DNA from: Paraprevotella sp.
Lineage (GTDB): Bacteria; Bacteroidota; Bacteroidia; Bacteroidales; Bacteroidaceae
Reading direction: 5' to 3'
Assembly (NCBI GenBank): GCA_017425765.1
Contig: JAFOXE010000106.1
Location: forward strand, 1-26,194
DNA length: 26,194 nucleotides
The translations under genes and the position numbers were made by a program. The first letter of the stretch is position 1. Each line of letters starts with the position of its first letter. The notes under the pieces were generated by a model, which searched no databases, had not been told where the DNA came from, and saw only the letters and a program-made list of their open reading frames with translations. This document shows, one piece after another, positions 1-8,115 of the stretch.

Positions 1-79
1 AATTAACAAACTCCCCATGGAGTTTGCCGTTGAGGCTCAAAAACTACTCAGTGTTTCTCTTGAGGGTACGGTGGGTTAA
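1..79 (+). CDS. sufB: SufB, C-terminal end only (Fe-S cluster scaffold)
   Basis: Reading from base 2 gives a frame of 25 residues ending LPMEFAVEAQKLL...SLEGTVG with a TAA stop at 77-79. This matches the conserved tail of SufB, where a PMEYAVE-like stretch precedes a final LEGSVG. The start and nearly all of the gene lie outside the window. SufB forms the SufBC2D scaffold on which Fe-S clusters are built. The stop is 19 bases before the sufC start, and the order sufB-sufC-sufD-sufS supports the call. An ATG at 17 lies inside this frame and is not a gene start. Confidence 0.9.
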   Translation, partial: INKLPMEFAVEAQKLLSVSLEGTVG

Positions 80-98
80 TATAAAAACGAAAGAGTTT

Positions 99-851
99 AT
101 GTTAGAGATTCATGATTTGCATGCCGCTATTAACGGCAAAGAGATATTAAAAGGTATAAATCTAACTATTCGTCCCGGCGAGATTCATGCATTAATGGGA
201 CAGAATGGTGCCGGTAAAAGTACCCTCAGCCATGTGTTGGTGGGACATCCGGCTTACGAGGTAACACAGGGCTCCATTACTTTTAATGGTAAGGACCTTT
301 TGTCATTGAAACCAGAGGAACGTGCTCACGAAGGCCTATTTCTTTCGTTCCAACAGCCGGTAGAAATTCCAGGTGTTTCCATGGTGAATTTTATGCGAGC
401 TGCGCTTAACGCTAAACGTAAATATTGGGGGCAAGACCCAATGAACGCAGCAGACTTCTTGAAGTTAATGCGTGAGAAACGCAAGGTGGTTGAACTTGAC
501 AGCAAGTTAGCCAACCGCTCTGTAAACGAAGGTTTCAGTGGTGGCGAGAAGAAACGCAACGAGATTTTCCAGATGGCTATGTTAGAGCCAACTTTAAGTA
601 TTTTGGACGAGACAGATTCCGGTCTTGATGTTGATGCCTTGCGCATTGTGGCCGAGGGATTTAATAAGCTGCGTACATCTGAAACCAGTGCTTTGGTCAT
701 TACCCACTATCAACGTTTGCTTGACTATCTTCGTCCCGATATCGTTCATGTGCTGCTAAACGGTCGCATCGTGAAAACCGGAGGACCGGAATTGGCTACA
801 GATATCGAGAACAGAGGATTCGATTGGATTAAAGCAGAGATAGGTGAATAA
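99..851 (+). CDS. sufC: SufC, Fe-S assembly ATPase
   Basis: Cytosolic ABC-type ATPase of 250 residues that powers the SufBC2D scaffold. Visible motifs are Walker A GQNGAGKST (residues 34-42), the signature FSGGEKK (146-152), Walker B LSILDETDSGLD (166-177, with D170 and E171) and the switch histidine H203. The ETDSGLD form of Walker B is typical of SufC rather than of transporters. The frame is open upstream to an ATG at 24, but that start would overlap the sufB tail. The ATG at 99 gives the normal family length and N-terminus (MLEIHDLHA). The gene lies in the suf operon, 15 bases before sufD. Confidence 0.96.
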   Translation: MLEIHDLHAAINGKEILKGINLTIRPGEIHALMGQNGAGKSTLSHVLVGHPAYEVTQGSITFNGKDLLSLKPEERAHEGLFLSFQQPVEIPGVSMVNFMRAALNAKRKYWGQDPMNAADFLKLMREKRKVVELDSKLANRSVNEGFSGGEKKRNEIFQMAMLEPTLSILDETDSGLDVDALRIVAEGFNKLRTSETSALVITHYQRLLDYLRPDIVHVLLNGRIVKTGGPELATDIENRGFDWIKAEIGE

Positions 852-855
852 GACG

Positions 856-861
856 AGGAGG
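856..861 (+). promoter_or_regulatory. Shine-Dalgarno-like site before sufD
   Basis: A perfect AGGAGG ends 5 bases before the sufD ATG at 867. The other starts in this window lack such a site and have A/T-rich leaders, as is usual in Bacteroidota. It confirms the sufD start. Whether it acts as a ribosome binding site here is not known. Confidence 0.5.
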
Positions 862-866
862 GATAT

Positions 867-2210
867 ATGAAGAGTGAACAACAATATATCGACCTCTATA
901 CGCAGTGTGAGCAGATGATTACCTCGCACAGCTGCGAGTTGATGAATGCACCTCGTAAGGAAGCCTTGGAAGATTTTATGCACATGGGTTTCCCTACACG
1001 CAAGATGGAGCGCTATAAATACACAGAGGTGGCCGAATCGTTTGCACCCGATTATGGTTTGAATTTGAATCGTTTAGATATCCCGGTCAATCCGTACGAT
1101 GTATTCCGTTGTGACGTGCCTAATCTTAGCACATCGTTATATTTCGTGGTAAACGATATGTTCTATAGCAAAGCACTTCCGGCGGTTCAACTTCCGGAGG
1201 GTGTCGAGGTGTGTTCTTTGTCGGAGGCTGCGTCACGTCATCCGGAGCGTTTAGTCAACTACTATGCCAAGTTGGCTCGTTCGGGCAAGGATGCTTTGGT
1301 GGCTCTTAACACCATGCTTGCGCAGGACGGTTTGTTAATTTATGTACCTAAAAACGTTGTGGTGGAGCGCACCATTCAGGTGATAAACATTTTGCGCTCT
1401 GATGTTGATTTGATGGCCAATCGCCGTGTCCTAGTTGTACTGGAACAAGGTGCCCAAGCTCGCATCCTTTTCTGCGATCATGCTGTTGATCATCATAAAT
1501 TTTTGGTGAACCAGGTGGTAGAAGCCTATGTGTCCGACAATGCTCACTTGGAAATGTATGAGTTGGAAGAAACTCATTCCGACACCACTCGTTTCAGCAA
1601 TATGTTTGTGGAGCAAGGTCGTTACAGTACTTTTGTGAATAATACCATCACTCTTACATGTGGCAAAACACGTAACAGAATTGACGTGGCCATGTGCGAA
1701 GAGGGTGCTGAGACCAGTCTATACGGTTGTGTAATTGCCGATAGCAAGCAGCACGTTGACAATAATACCCTTATTGATCATCGTGCAGCTCATTGCACCA
1801 GTAACGAGTTGTATAAATACGTGTTGGATGGTAGTGCCGTAGGTGCTTTTGCCGGTCGTGTACTGGTACGTAAGGATGCCCAGCACACCATATCAACCGA
1901 AAATAATGCCAATCTTTGTGCCACTCGTGAGGCCCGAATGTATACACAACCCATGTTGGAGATTTATGCCGACGATGTAAAGTGTAGTCATGGTTCCACT
2001 GTGGGGCAGTTGGATGAACAAGCCTTGTTTTATATGCGTCAGCGTGGCATAAGTTTGGAGGAGGCTCGTATGCTGCTCAAGTTTGCATTTGTGGGTCAGG
2101 TTATTGACTCGATAGCCCTTGAAGCCCTACGCGACCGTTTGCATTATTTGGTAGAGAAACGTTTCCGTGGCGAGCTACACAAGTGCGAAGGCTGCAAGTT
2201 GCACAAATAA
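867..2210 (+). CDS. sufD: SufD, Fe-S scaffold subunit
   Basis: Protein of 447 residues, a SufB paralogue that completes the SufBC2D scaffold. The C-terminal third holds the family core with C373-S-H375-G followed by TVGQLDEQALFYMRQRGI and a helical end. The Cys-x-His pair corresponds to the residues that serve cluster building at the SufB-SufD interface (family knowledge). The N-terminal region is the variable helical part. The protein ends in a C440-E-G-C443 pair, which could bind metal or be structural; no role is claimed. The stop is 26 bases before sufS. Confidence 0.94.
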   Translation: MKSEQQYIDLYTQCEQMITSHSCELMNAPRKEALEDFMHMGFPTRKMERYKYTEVAESFAPDYGLNLNRLDIPVNPYDVFRCDVPNLSTSLYFVVNDMFYSKALPAVQLPEGVEVCSLSEAASRHPERLVNYYAKLARSGKDALVALNTMLAQDGLLIYVPKNVVVERTIQVINILRSDVDLMANRRVLVVLEQGAQARILFCDHAVDHHKFLVNQVVEAYVSDNAHLEMYELEETHSDTTRFSNMFVEQGRYSTFVNNTITLTCGKTRNRIDVAMCEEGAETSLYGCVIADSKQHVDNNTLIDHRAAHCTSNELYKYVLDGSAVGAFAGRVLVRKDAQHTISTENNANLCATREARMYTQPMLEIYADDVKCSHGSTVGQLDEQALFYMRQRGISLEEARMLLKFAFVGQVIDSIALEALRDRLHYLVEKRFRGELHKCEGCKLHK

Positions 2211-2236
2211 CCACATCTTATAAAAGCATTCGTTTT

Positions 2237-3451
2237 ATGTACGATATAAGTAAGATACGCGAGGACTTCCCCATTTTAAGCCGCGAGGTATATGGCAAAC
2301 CATTGGTATATTTGGACAATGGCGCCACTACACAAAAGCCTAAGGTGGTGGTAGAGTCGTTGGTTGATGAATACTATTCCGTGAATGCCAATGTGCATCG
2401 CGGAGTACATTTTTTATCACAGCAAGCCACAGAGCTGCACGAGGGAAGTCGCGAAACAGTTCGTCGTTTCATCAACGCCCGCAGCACTTCGGAAATCATT
2501 TTCACTCGCGGAACCACTGAGAGCATCAATCTTGTGGCTTCTTGTTTTGGCGAGGCCTTTATGAAGGAAGGTGATGAGGTAATCGTTAGCGAGATGGAGC
2601 ACCATTCCAACATTGTTTCGTGGCAACTGTTGCAGGCACGCAAGGGCATTCGTTTGCGTGTAATTCCTATTACCGACGCGGGAGAACTTCGTTTGGATGT
2701 TTATGAGCAGTTATTCAACGAGCGTACTCGTTTAGTAAGCATTACTCATGTAAGCAACGTGTTGGGAACGGTGAATCCGGTGCGTGATATGATTGCCACC
2801 GCTCATGCACATGGCGTTCCGGTGCTGGTGGATGGTGCACAAAGCACTCCGCACTTTGCCGTTGATATGCAAGCCCTGGATTGCGATTTCTTTGCATTCA
2901 GCGGACATAAGATTTATGGCCCTACGGGTATTGGCGTGCTTTATGGAAAAGAAGAGTGGCTTGACCGACTACCACCCTATATGGGAGGTGGCGAGATGAT
3001 TAAGAACGTAAGTTTTGAACATACCACCTTTAATGAACTTCCTTACAAGTTCGAGGCCGGAACTCCCGACTATGTGGCTTCTACCGGTTTGGCCAAGGCC
3101 ATTGACTATGTCAGTGCTCTGGGAATGGATAAAATCTATGCACACGAACAGGAACTGACCCGCTATGCCATGCAACGTATGGCCGAGGTTGAAGGAATGA
3201 GATTCATAGGTACTGCTGCCGAGAAAGACGCAGTGATTTCCTTCCTCGTGGGTGATATACATCATCTTGACATGGGTACCCTACTTGACCATCTTGGTGT
3301 GGCTGTACGCACAGGGCATCATTGTGCTGAGCCTTTGATGCGCCGATTGGGTATAGATGGTACGGTGCGTGCTTCGTTCGCATTGTATAATACCAAAGAG
3401 GAAGTGGATGTGTTGGTAGAAGGCATTAAGCGAGTGAGTAGAATGTTTTAG
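2237..3451 (+). CDS. sufS: SufS, group II cysteine desulfurase
   Basis: PLP enzyme of 404 residues that takes sulfur from cysteine and supplies it to the Suf scaffold. K225 in FSGHKIYGPTG is the PLP-binding lysine. C363 in RTGHHCAEPL is the persulfide-forming cysteine. The RTGHHC context and the length identify the SufS group rather than IscS. The frame is open back to an ATG at 2183, inside sufD. The ATG at 2237 is chosen because MYDISKIREDFPIL is the usual N-terminus. It is the last gene of the operon and is followed by a strong hairpin. No separate sulfur-transfer gene (sufE or sufU) follows it here. Confidence 0.96.
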   Translation: MYDISKIREDFPILSREVYGKPLVYLDNGATTQKPKVVVESLVDEYYSVNANVHRGVHFLSQQATELHEGSRETVRRFINARSTSEIIFTRGTTESINLVASCFGEAFMKEGDEVIVSEMEHHSNIVSWQLLQARKGIRLRVIPITDAGELRLDVYEQLFNERTRLVSITHVSNVLGTVNPVRDMIATAHAHGVPVLVDGAQSTPHFAVDMQALDCDFFAFSGHKIYGPTGIGVLYGKEEWLDRLPPYMGGGEMIKNVSFEHTTFNELPYKFEAGTPDYVASTGLAKAIDYVSALGMDKIYAHEQELTRYAMQRMAEVEGMRFIGTAAEKDAVISFLVGDIHHLDMGTLLDHLGVAVRTGHHCAEPLMRRLGIDGTVRASFALYNTKEEVDVLVEGIKRVSRMF

Positions 3452-3486
3452 ATTACCTCTACAAGAACATCTAAATTACAAAATAC

Positions 3487-3525
3487 GAAGGCTTGCGTTT
3501 GTATGAAAAACAGACGCAGGCCTTC
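3487..3525 (+). terminator. Hairpin after sufS, probable end of the suf operon
   Basis: Arms 3487-3502 and 3510-3525 pair over 16 positions with no mismatch (two G-U wobbles) around a 7-base loop. It starts 36 bases after the sufS stop. The bases that follow (ATGTTATTTA) are a poor T-tract, so termination may be incomplete or the hairpin may mainly protect the mRNA 3' end. Confidence 0.65.
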
Positions 3526-3534
3526 ATGTTATTT

Positions 3535-3591
3535 ACACCATGGTGTCGTTGCATCAGGGTGTGCGTGTCGTACACATCTACACCGCGGTGT
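3535..3591 (+). repeat. Intergenic repeat copy A (imperfect, palindrome-bearing)
   Basis: This gap holds two perfect 12-base palindromes, ACACCATGGTGT (3535-3546) and ACACCGCGGTGT (3580-3591), which differ only in the central two bases. Between them, 3549-3568 matches copy C (18500-18519) at 16 of 20 bases, all four differences being transitions. CACCATGGTGT also occurs in copy B at 11078-11088. The similarity was found by eye and the family is not recognised. Confidence 0.55.
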
Positions 3592-3618
3592 CTTTTTGTT
3601 GTTTTTTGCGTGGGTGTG

Positions 3619-3650
3619 TTTGCACATCAAAATCGGAAAAATTAAATTTG
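3619..3650 (+). promoter_or_regulatory. Bacteroidota-type promoter for rnhB
   Basis: A TTTG -33 box (3619-3622) and a TAAATTTG -7 box (3643-3650, matching TAnnTTTG) are separated by 20 bases, the spacing expected for the Bacteroidota primary sigma factor. Transcription should start near 3657, giving a leader of about 50 bases before rnhB. Confidence 0.75.
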
Positions 3651-3705
3651 CAGAATACATCAAAAAGTCCTATTTGTGGACAATATTTGACTCGAACGAA
3701 ATAAT

Positions 3706-4323
3706 ATGTTGTTACCATTTCTTGACGAAAACTTGATTGAGGCCGGTTGTGATGAAGCCGGAAGGGGATGTCTGGCCGGTCCCGTCTTTGCGGGGGCGGT
3801 GATATTACCGAAGGACTATTGCAACGATGTTCTGAACGACTCTAAGCAGCTTTCGGAAAAAAAGAGATATTTGCTCCGTGAGCAGATAGAGCGAGATGCT
3901 CTTGCATGGGGTGTGGGCATCGTGACTCCTGAGGAAATTGACAAGATAAACATTCTGAATGCTTCGTTTTTGGCCATGCACAGGGCCGTGGATGCATTGA
4001 AGATCCGTCCGCAGGCTTTGTTGATAGACGGTAATAGATTTCGTCCTTATCAGGACTTGCCTCACACTACAGTTGTAAAGGGAGATGGTAAGTTCATGAG
4101 CATAGCAGCAGCCTCCATCTTGGCAAAAACTTATCGTGACGACTATATGTTGCGTTTGCACGACGAGTTTCCGCAGTATGGGTGGCACTCCAATAAAGGT
4201 TACCCGGCACGTGTCCATCGTGAGGCTATTCGTGCTTTTGGCGTGACTCCGCATCATCGCCTATCCTTTAATCTTTTGGGCGACGGACAAATGCAACTCT
4301 TTGGCGACGATATGTTCAAATAA
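3706..4323 (+). CDS. rnhB: Ribonuclease HII
   Basis: Protein of 205 residues that cuts RNA in RNA-DNA hybrids and starts removal of single ribonucleotides from DNA. The family signature is clear: D16-E17 in [15 protein letters not shown]108 in LLIDGN, and an [10 protein letters not shown] segment near residues 137-146 whose Asp would complete the metal site. KGYP follows, as expected. Length is normal. It is the first gene behind a near-consensus promoter and ends 8 bases before the WYL regulator gene, so the two are probably co-transcribed. Confidence 0.96.
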   Translation: MLLPFLDENLIEAGCDEAGRGCLAGPVFAGAVILPKDYCNDVLNDSKQLSEKKRYLLREQIERDALAWGVGIVTPEEIDKINILNASFLAMHRAVDALKIRPQALLIDGNRFRPYQDLPHTTVVKGDGKFMSIAAASILAKTYRDDYMLRLHDEFPQYGWHSNKGYPARVHREAIRAFGVTPHHRLSFNLLGDGQMQLFGDDMFK

Positions 4324-4331
4324 GCATCCGT

Positions 4332-5240
4332 ATGGAATTAGGAATCTTTGAAAGACAGCTGAAGTTGATGGTACTGCTCACGCAGAACCGAAGCTATACT
4401 GTGGACGAGTTGGCCGCTAAACTGAACATGAGTCGTCGTACGGTGTATCGTTACATCGAATTGTTTCGCGAGATAGGCTTTGTGGTGATGAAGCAGGACG
4501 AATGCTATCGATTAGATAAGGAATCATCGTTTTTCAGGGAAATCACCCAATTGATACATTTTACAGAAGATGAAGCTCTGACTCTCCGCTATGTTCTTGA
4601 TACGCTGTCGGAAACCGATGTGCGTGCTCGTCAATTGCGTCGAAAATTGGAACGAATCTACGACTTCGGAATTCTTAATGCCATAGAAACCAATCGCGAG
4701 CAGGCCGACAATTTGCAAAACCTGTACGAGGCCATGAAATTGCACAAGCAGGTGATACTACACGATTATAGTTCGGCTAATAGTAATACTACCGACAACC
4801 GATTGGTGGAGCCGTATATGTTCTTGCAAAATCACAATGAGGTACGTTGTTACGAACTGCGCAGCAAGCAAAACAAGACGTTCAAGGTAAGCCGTATCGG
4901 TAGAGTAGAGATATTGAACTTATCGTGGGCTCACGAAACGGAGCACATGAGTATTTTTACCGACTTGTTCGAGTTTAGTGGAGAAAAACGACATCCCATT
5001 AAACTACGATTAGGAAGATTAGCTACGAATTTGCTCAAAGAGGAGTATCCCCGTGCCGCCTCGTACTTGGTTTCTGAGGATGAAGATCATTGGCTATTGT
5101 CTATTGAAGTGTGCAGTTTTCATGGAGTCGGCCGATTCGTTTTAGGGCTCTCGGAGGACATAGAAGTGCTCGAATCGGAAGATTTTCGTCGATTTTTATC
5201 CGAAAAGATACATATTTTAACAAAAAAGTTTTCTTCGTGA
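4332..5240 (+). CDS. WYL-domain transcriptional regulator
   Basis: Cytosolic DNA-binding protein of 302 residues. Residues about 8-58 form a winged helix-turn-helix of the HTH_11/DeoR-like kind (YTVDELAAKLNMSRRTVYRY, then IELFREIGF). The middle is helical. Residues about 150-200 fit a WYL domain, with R-C-Y-E-L in place of the name-giving residues followed by KTFKVSRIGRVEIL. WYL proteins often sense a nucleic-acid or nucleotide ligand, including in DNA damage and phage defence settings, but no defence genes are nearby. It starts 8 bases after rnhB, which hints at a DNA-maintenance link. Its target is unknown. Confidence 0.85.
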   Translation: MELGIFERQLKLMVLLTQNRSYTVDELAAKLNMSRRTVYRYIELFREIGFVVMKQDECYRLDKESSFFREITQLIHFTEDEALTLRYVLDTLSETDVRARQLRRKLERIYDFGILNAIETNREQADNLQNLYEAMKLHKQVILHDYSSANSNTTDNRLVEPYMFLQNHNEVRCYELRSKQNKTFKVSRIGRVEILNLSWAHETEHMSIFTDLFEFSGEKRHPIKLRLGRLATNLLKEEYPRAASYLVSEDEDHWLLSIEVCSFHGVGRFVLGLSEDIEVLESEDFRRFLSEKIHILTKKFSS

Positions 5241-5307
5241 CGTAGATTGACACACGAGCATCGTTCCTTTGTCGTATCAAGTTTAACCTATAAACATATT
5301 TACGACT

Positions 5308-5622
5308 ATGAAAAAGGATATGACCCTCACTACTTCAACTCTACGTTCAGAGAAAGTAAATAACATACGTTTATCATCCGTATGGGCTTGTGTTAAGGCT
5401 GCTGTGTTGTGCAGTCGTCCTATCGTTTCTTTAGCTCGTCTGTATACTCAATTGTTGGGAGAACCTATTTCTCCGTTGCAGACTCTTTATCTGTTAAATG
5501 CCCAACTTTCGTTCTTGATGTTGGTATTTCCGTTGTCGTTTACCATCATGGTACGTATTCTGTTTCTAGTGTGGTTTGGTGTGGCTTTGCTGCAGTGTCG
5601 TCGTGCCGGATTAGGACGTTAG
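5308..5622 (+). CDS. Small hydrophobic protein of unknown function
   Basis: An open frame of 104 residues that I do not recognise. The N-terminal part (1-45) is polar to mildly basic. Residues 58-96 are almost wholly hydrophobic, broken only by R83, and could form one long or two short membrane segments. The end (RRAGLGR) is basic, which would favour a cytosolic C-terminus. The A/T-rich leader before the ATG is typical of the group. It lies 67 bases after the WYL gene and 136 bases before gpmI. An overlapping 80-residue frame at 5409-5651 is a less likely alternative. This may be lineage-specific or a false gene. Confidence 0.5.
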   Translation: MKKDMTLTTSTLRSEKVNNIRLSSVWACVKAAVLCSRPIVSLARLYTQLLGEPISPLQTLYLLNAQLSFLMLVFPLSFTIMVRILFLVWFGVALLQCRRAGLGR

Positions 5623-5711
5623 TTCAAATACATTTACGTAAAAAGGTATAAGACACGGCAAATAGAAGTGAAAAATCCCCTAGTTGTGCATCATTGTCGC
5701 GATATATTTCT

Positions 5712-5719
5712 TAAATTTG
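5712..5719 (+). promoter_or_regulatory. Probable -7 box of the gpmI promoter
   Basis: TAAATTTG matches TAnnTTTG and lies 39 bases before the gpmI ATG. No good TTTG -33 box sits at the usual distance; the nearest TTG-containing sites give gaps of about 15 or 24 bases. Confidence 0.5.
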
Positions 5720-5758
5720 CATGCAGAAAAAGTAGTAACCTTATAAAGACAAAAGAGT

Positions 5759-7273
5759 ATGGCAAAGAAAGCACTTTTGATGATTCTCGACGGTTGGGGA
5801 ATCGGAAACCACACCAAAGGTGATGTGATTTTCAGCACACCTACACCCTATATGGATGAATTGATGAATAACTATCCGAACTCACAACTACAGGCCAGTG
5901 GCGAAAATGTAGGTTTGCCTGACGGGCAGATGGGTAACTCGGAAGTTGGTCACTTGAACATCGGTGCAGGACGAATTGTGTACCAAGACCTTGTAAAGAT
6001 AAATCGTGCATGCGCCGACGGCAGCATTATGAAGAACCCGGAAGTGGTTGCTGCATACGAGTACGCTAAGAATAATGGCAAGAGCATACATCTTATGGGT
6101 TTAACCTCAGATGGTGGTGTACACTCATCGCTCGACCACTTGTTTACTCTATGTAACATCTCAAAGGAATATGGCATTGGCAACACTTATGTACACTGCT
6201 TCATGGACGGACGTGATACCGACCCTAAGAGTGGTAAGGGTTTCATCGCCCAATTGCAAGCAGAATGCGAAAAGAGCGGTTGTCACATCGCTAGCATCGT
6301 AGGTCGTTTCTATGCTATGGACCGTGATAAGCGTTGGGAGCGTGTTAAGGTAGCTTACGACCTTTTGGTTAAGGGTGAAGGTAAGCAGGCAGAAGATATG
6401 GTGGCTGCAATGGAAGAAAGCTATGCAGAAGGTGTTACCGACGAGTTCGTGAAACCTATTCACAATGCTACCGTTGACGGCACTATTAAAGAGGGCGACG
6501 TGGTAATCTTTTTTAATTATCGTAACGACCGTGCTAAGGAGTTGACCGTAGTACTTACTCAACAAGATATGCCGGAGCAGGGCATGATGACTATCCCGGG
6601 CTTGCAATACTATTGCATGACTCCGTATGATGCAAGTTTCACAGGTGTTCATATCCTATTCCCGAAAGAGAACGTACAAAATACACTTGGCGAATACATC
6701 AGCGCAAAGGGTTTGAAGCAACTTCACACTGCGGAGACCGAGAAATATGCACACGTTACCTTCTTCTTTAACGGAGGACGTGAAACTCCATACGAGAATG
6801 AAGAACGTATCTTGGTGGCTTCACCAAAGGTCGCTACTTACGATTTGCAGCCCGAAATGAGTGCATACGAGGTGAAGGATAAATTGGTAGCTGCAATTAA
6901 GGAGAATAAGTATGACTTTATCGTAGTGAACTTTGCTAACGGCGATATGGTGGGCCATACAGGTATTTATGAGGCCATCGAGAAGGCTGTGAAGGCTGTT
7001 GACGATTGTGTGAAGGAGGTGGTAGAGGCTGCCAAGGCTGAGGACTACGAGACAATCATTATTGCCGACCATGGTAATGCAGACAATGCAGTAAATGCCG
7101 ATGGAACTCCGAACACAGCACATTCTTTGAATCCTGTTCCATTTATCTATGTAACAGCAAATAAGGATGCAAAGGTTGAAGACGGTATCTTGGCCGACGT
7201 AGCACCTTCTATCTTGCACATCATGGGCTTGGAGCAACCAGAAGACATGACCGGAAAATGCTTGATTAAATAA
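5759..7273 (+). CDS. gpmI: Phosphoglycerate mutase, cofactor-independent
   Basis: Cytosolic glycolytic enzyme of 504 residues that interconverts 3- and 2-phosphoglycerate using two metal ions, usually manganese. The metal-binding LDGWGIG (D11) opens the protein. S61 in [14 protein letters not shown] is the serine that carries the phosphate. The alkaline-phosphatase-fold end is present as [12 protein letters not shown] and [10 protein letters not shown]. Length is normal for the family and unlike the short cofactor-dependent mutases. The gene has its own promoter and terminator and is probably a single-gene unit. Confidence 0.97.
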   Translation: MAKKALLMILDGWGIGNHTKGDVIFSTPTPYMDELMNNYPNSQLQASGENVGLPDGQMGNSEVGHLNIGAGRIVYQDLVKINRACADGSIMKNPEVVAAYEYAKNNGKSIHLMGLTSDGGVHSSLDHLFTLCNISKEYGIGNTYVHCFMDGRDTDPKSGKGFIAQLQAECEKSGCHIASIVGRFYAMDRDKRWERVKVAYDLLVKGEGKQAEDMVAAMEESYAEGVTDEFVKPIHNATVDGTIKEGDVVIFFNYRNDRAKELTVVLTQQDMPEQGMMTIPGLQYYCMTPYDASFTGVHILFPKENVQNTLGEYISAKGLKQLHTAETEKYAHVTFFFNGGRETPYENEERILVASPKVATYDLQPEMSAYEVKDKLVAAIKENKYDFIVVNFANGDMVGHTGIYEAIEKAVKAVDDCVKEVVEAAKAEDYETIIIADHGNADNAVNADGTPNTAHSLNPVPFIYVTANKDAKVEDGILADVAPSILHIMGLEQPEDMTGKCLIK

Positions 7274-7307
7274 GAAAGCATTTACAAGGCGGTTTCTGTA
7301 ATTATAC

Positions 7308-7351
7308 GACGGAGTCTCAGTACATCTTGCTGAGCTCCGTCTTTTTTTATT
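7308..7351 (+). terminator. Intrinsic terminator after gpmI
   Basis: Arms GACGGAGTCTCAG (7308-7320) and CTGAGCTCCGTC (7330-7341) pair with one bulged T around a 9-base loop, followed directly by seven T's (7342-7348). It lies about 35 bases after the gpmI stop and is the clearest rho-independent terminator on the plus strand. Confidence 0.85.
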
Positions 7352-7382
7352 TTGTATAATCCAGTCTCTAAAAAACGACGGT

Positions 7383-7418
7383 TTTGTTTCCTTCTCCCGC
7401 TTGCAAGCCTTATCTTTG
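7383..7418 (+). promoter_or_regulatory. Candidate promoter for ung
   Basis: TATCTTTG (7411-7418) is a perfect TAnnTTTG box 22 bases before the ung ATG. The nearest upstream TTTG (7383-7386) is 24 bases away, longer than the usual 19-21, so the -33 assignment is weak. Confidence 0.5.
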
Positions 7419-7440
7419 CAGAAGGTAATGATGCATAGTT

Positions 7441-8103
7441 ATGAACGTCAAAATAGAAGAGAGTTGGAAACAAAGATTGAACGAGGAGTTCGAGAAACCC
7501 TATTTCGTGAACTTAACTCAGTTTGTACGTGCAGAGTATGCTTCCGGAACATGCTATCCTCCCGGAAATTTAATCTTCAATGCGTTCAATCTTTGTCCTT
7601 TTGAAAAGGTAAAGGTGGTGATTATTGGTCAGGATCCATACCATGGTCCTGGACAGGCGCATGGATTGTGTTTCTCGGTTAACGACGGCATTGCCTTTCC
7701 GCCTTCTCTACAAAACATTTTTAAGGAGATAAAGTCTGATTTAGGTGTAGAAGTACCGGTTAGCGGTAATCTGACACGGTGGGCAGAACAAGGTGTATTG
7801 CTCCTAAATGCCACTTTGACGGTACGGGCGCATCAGGCAGGCTCTCATCAACGGAAGGGTTGGGAAGCATTTACGGATGTTGTTATCCGCACTCTTTCGG
7901 AACAGCGCGACCATCTAGTGTTTATACTTTGGGGGGCCTATGCCCAAAAAAAAGGTGCAGTAATCGATCGTAGACGTCATTTGGTGTTGAGTTCGGCGCA
8001 CCCCTCCCCACTATCGGCATACCAAGGTTTTTTTGGAAACAAACATTTCAGTACAACCAACGAATACCTGGTGCAGCAAGGTGAATTGCCCATAGAATGG
8101 TAA
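7441..8103 (+). CDS. ung: Uracil-DNA glycosylase, family 1
   Basis: DNA repair enzyme of 220 residues that removes uracil from DNA. D65 in [14 protein letters not shown] is the water-activating aspartate. H187 in HPSPLSA is the C-terminal catalytic histidine and its loop. [11 protein letters not shown] near the end is also typical. The ATG at 7441 gives the usual length. The DUF3109 gene starts 12 bases after its stop, so the two form an operon. Confidence 0.97.
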   Translation: MNVKIEESWKQRLNEEFEKPYFVNLTQFVRAEYASGTCYPPGNLIFNAFNLCPFEKVKVVIIGQDPYHGPGQAHGLCFSVNDGIAFPPSLQNIFKEIKSDLGVEVPVSGNLTRWAEQGVLLLNATLTVRAHQAGSHQRKGWEAFTDVVIRTLSEQRDHLVFILWGAYAQKKGAVIDRRRHLVLSSAHPSPLSAYQGFFGNKHFSTTNEYLVQQGELPIEW

Positions 8104-8115
8104 AAAAATATAGAT

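Noticed and set aside
24..98. Longer sufC start at ATG 24, adding 25 residues
   Set aside because: These bases hold the sufB C-terminal codons in another frame, and the added residues do not match SufC N-termini.
2183..2236. Longer sufS start at ATG 2183
   Set aside because: It lies inside sufD, and the standard SufS N-terminus begins at 2237.
3503..3736. 77-residue plus-strand frame between sufS and rnhB
   Set aside because: It runs through the sufS hairpin, repeat copy A and the rnhB promoter, and overlaps the rnhB start.
4332..5240. Defence-system role for the WYL protein
   Set aside because: WYL regulators occur in phage-defence islands, but all neighbours here are core genes with no nuclease, ATPase or toxin partner.
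5409..5651. 80-residue frame overlapping the small membrane protein
   Set aside because: It starts inside the longer frame without a leader of its own, and its composition is less coherent; the 104-residue frame is preferred.
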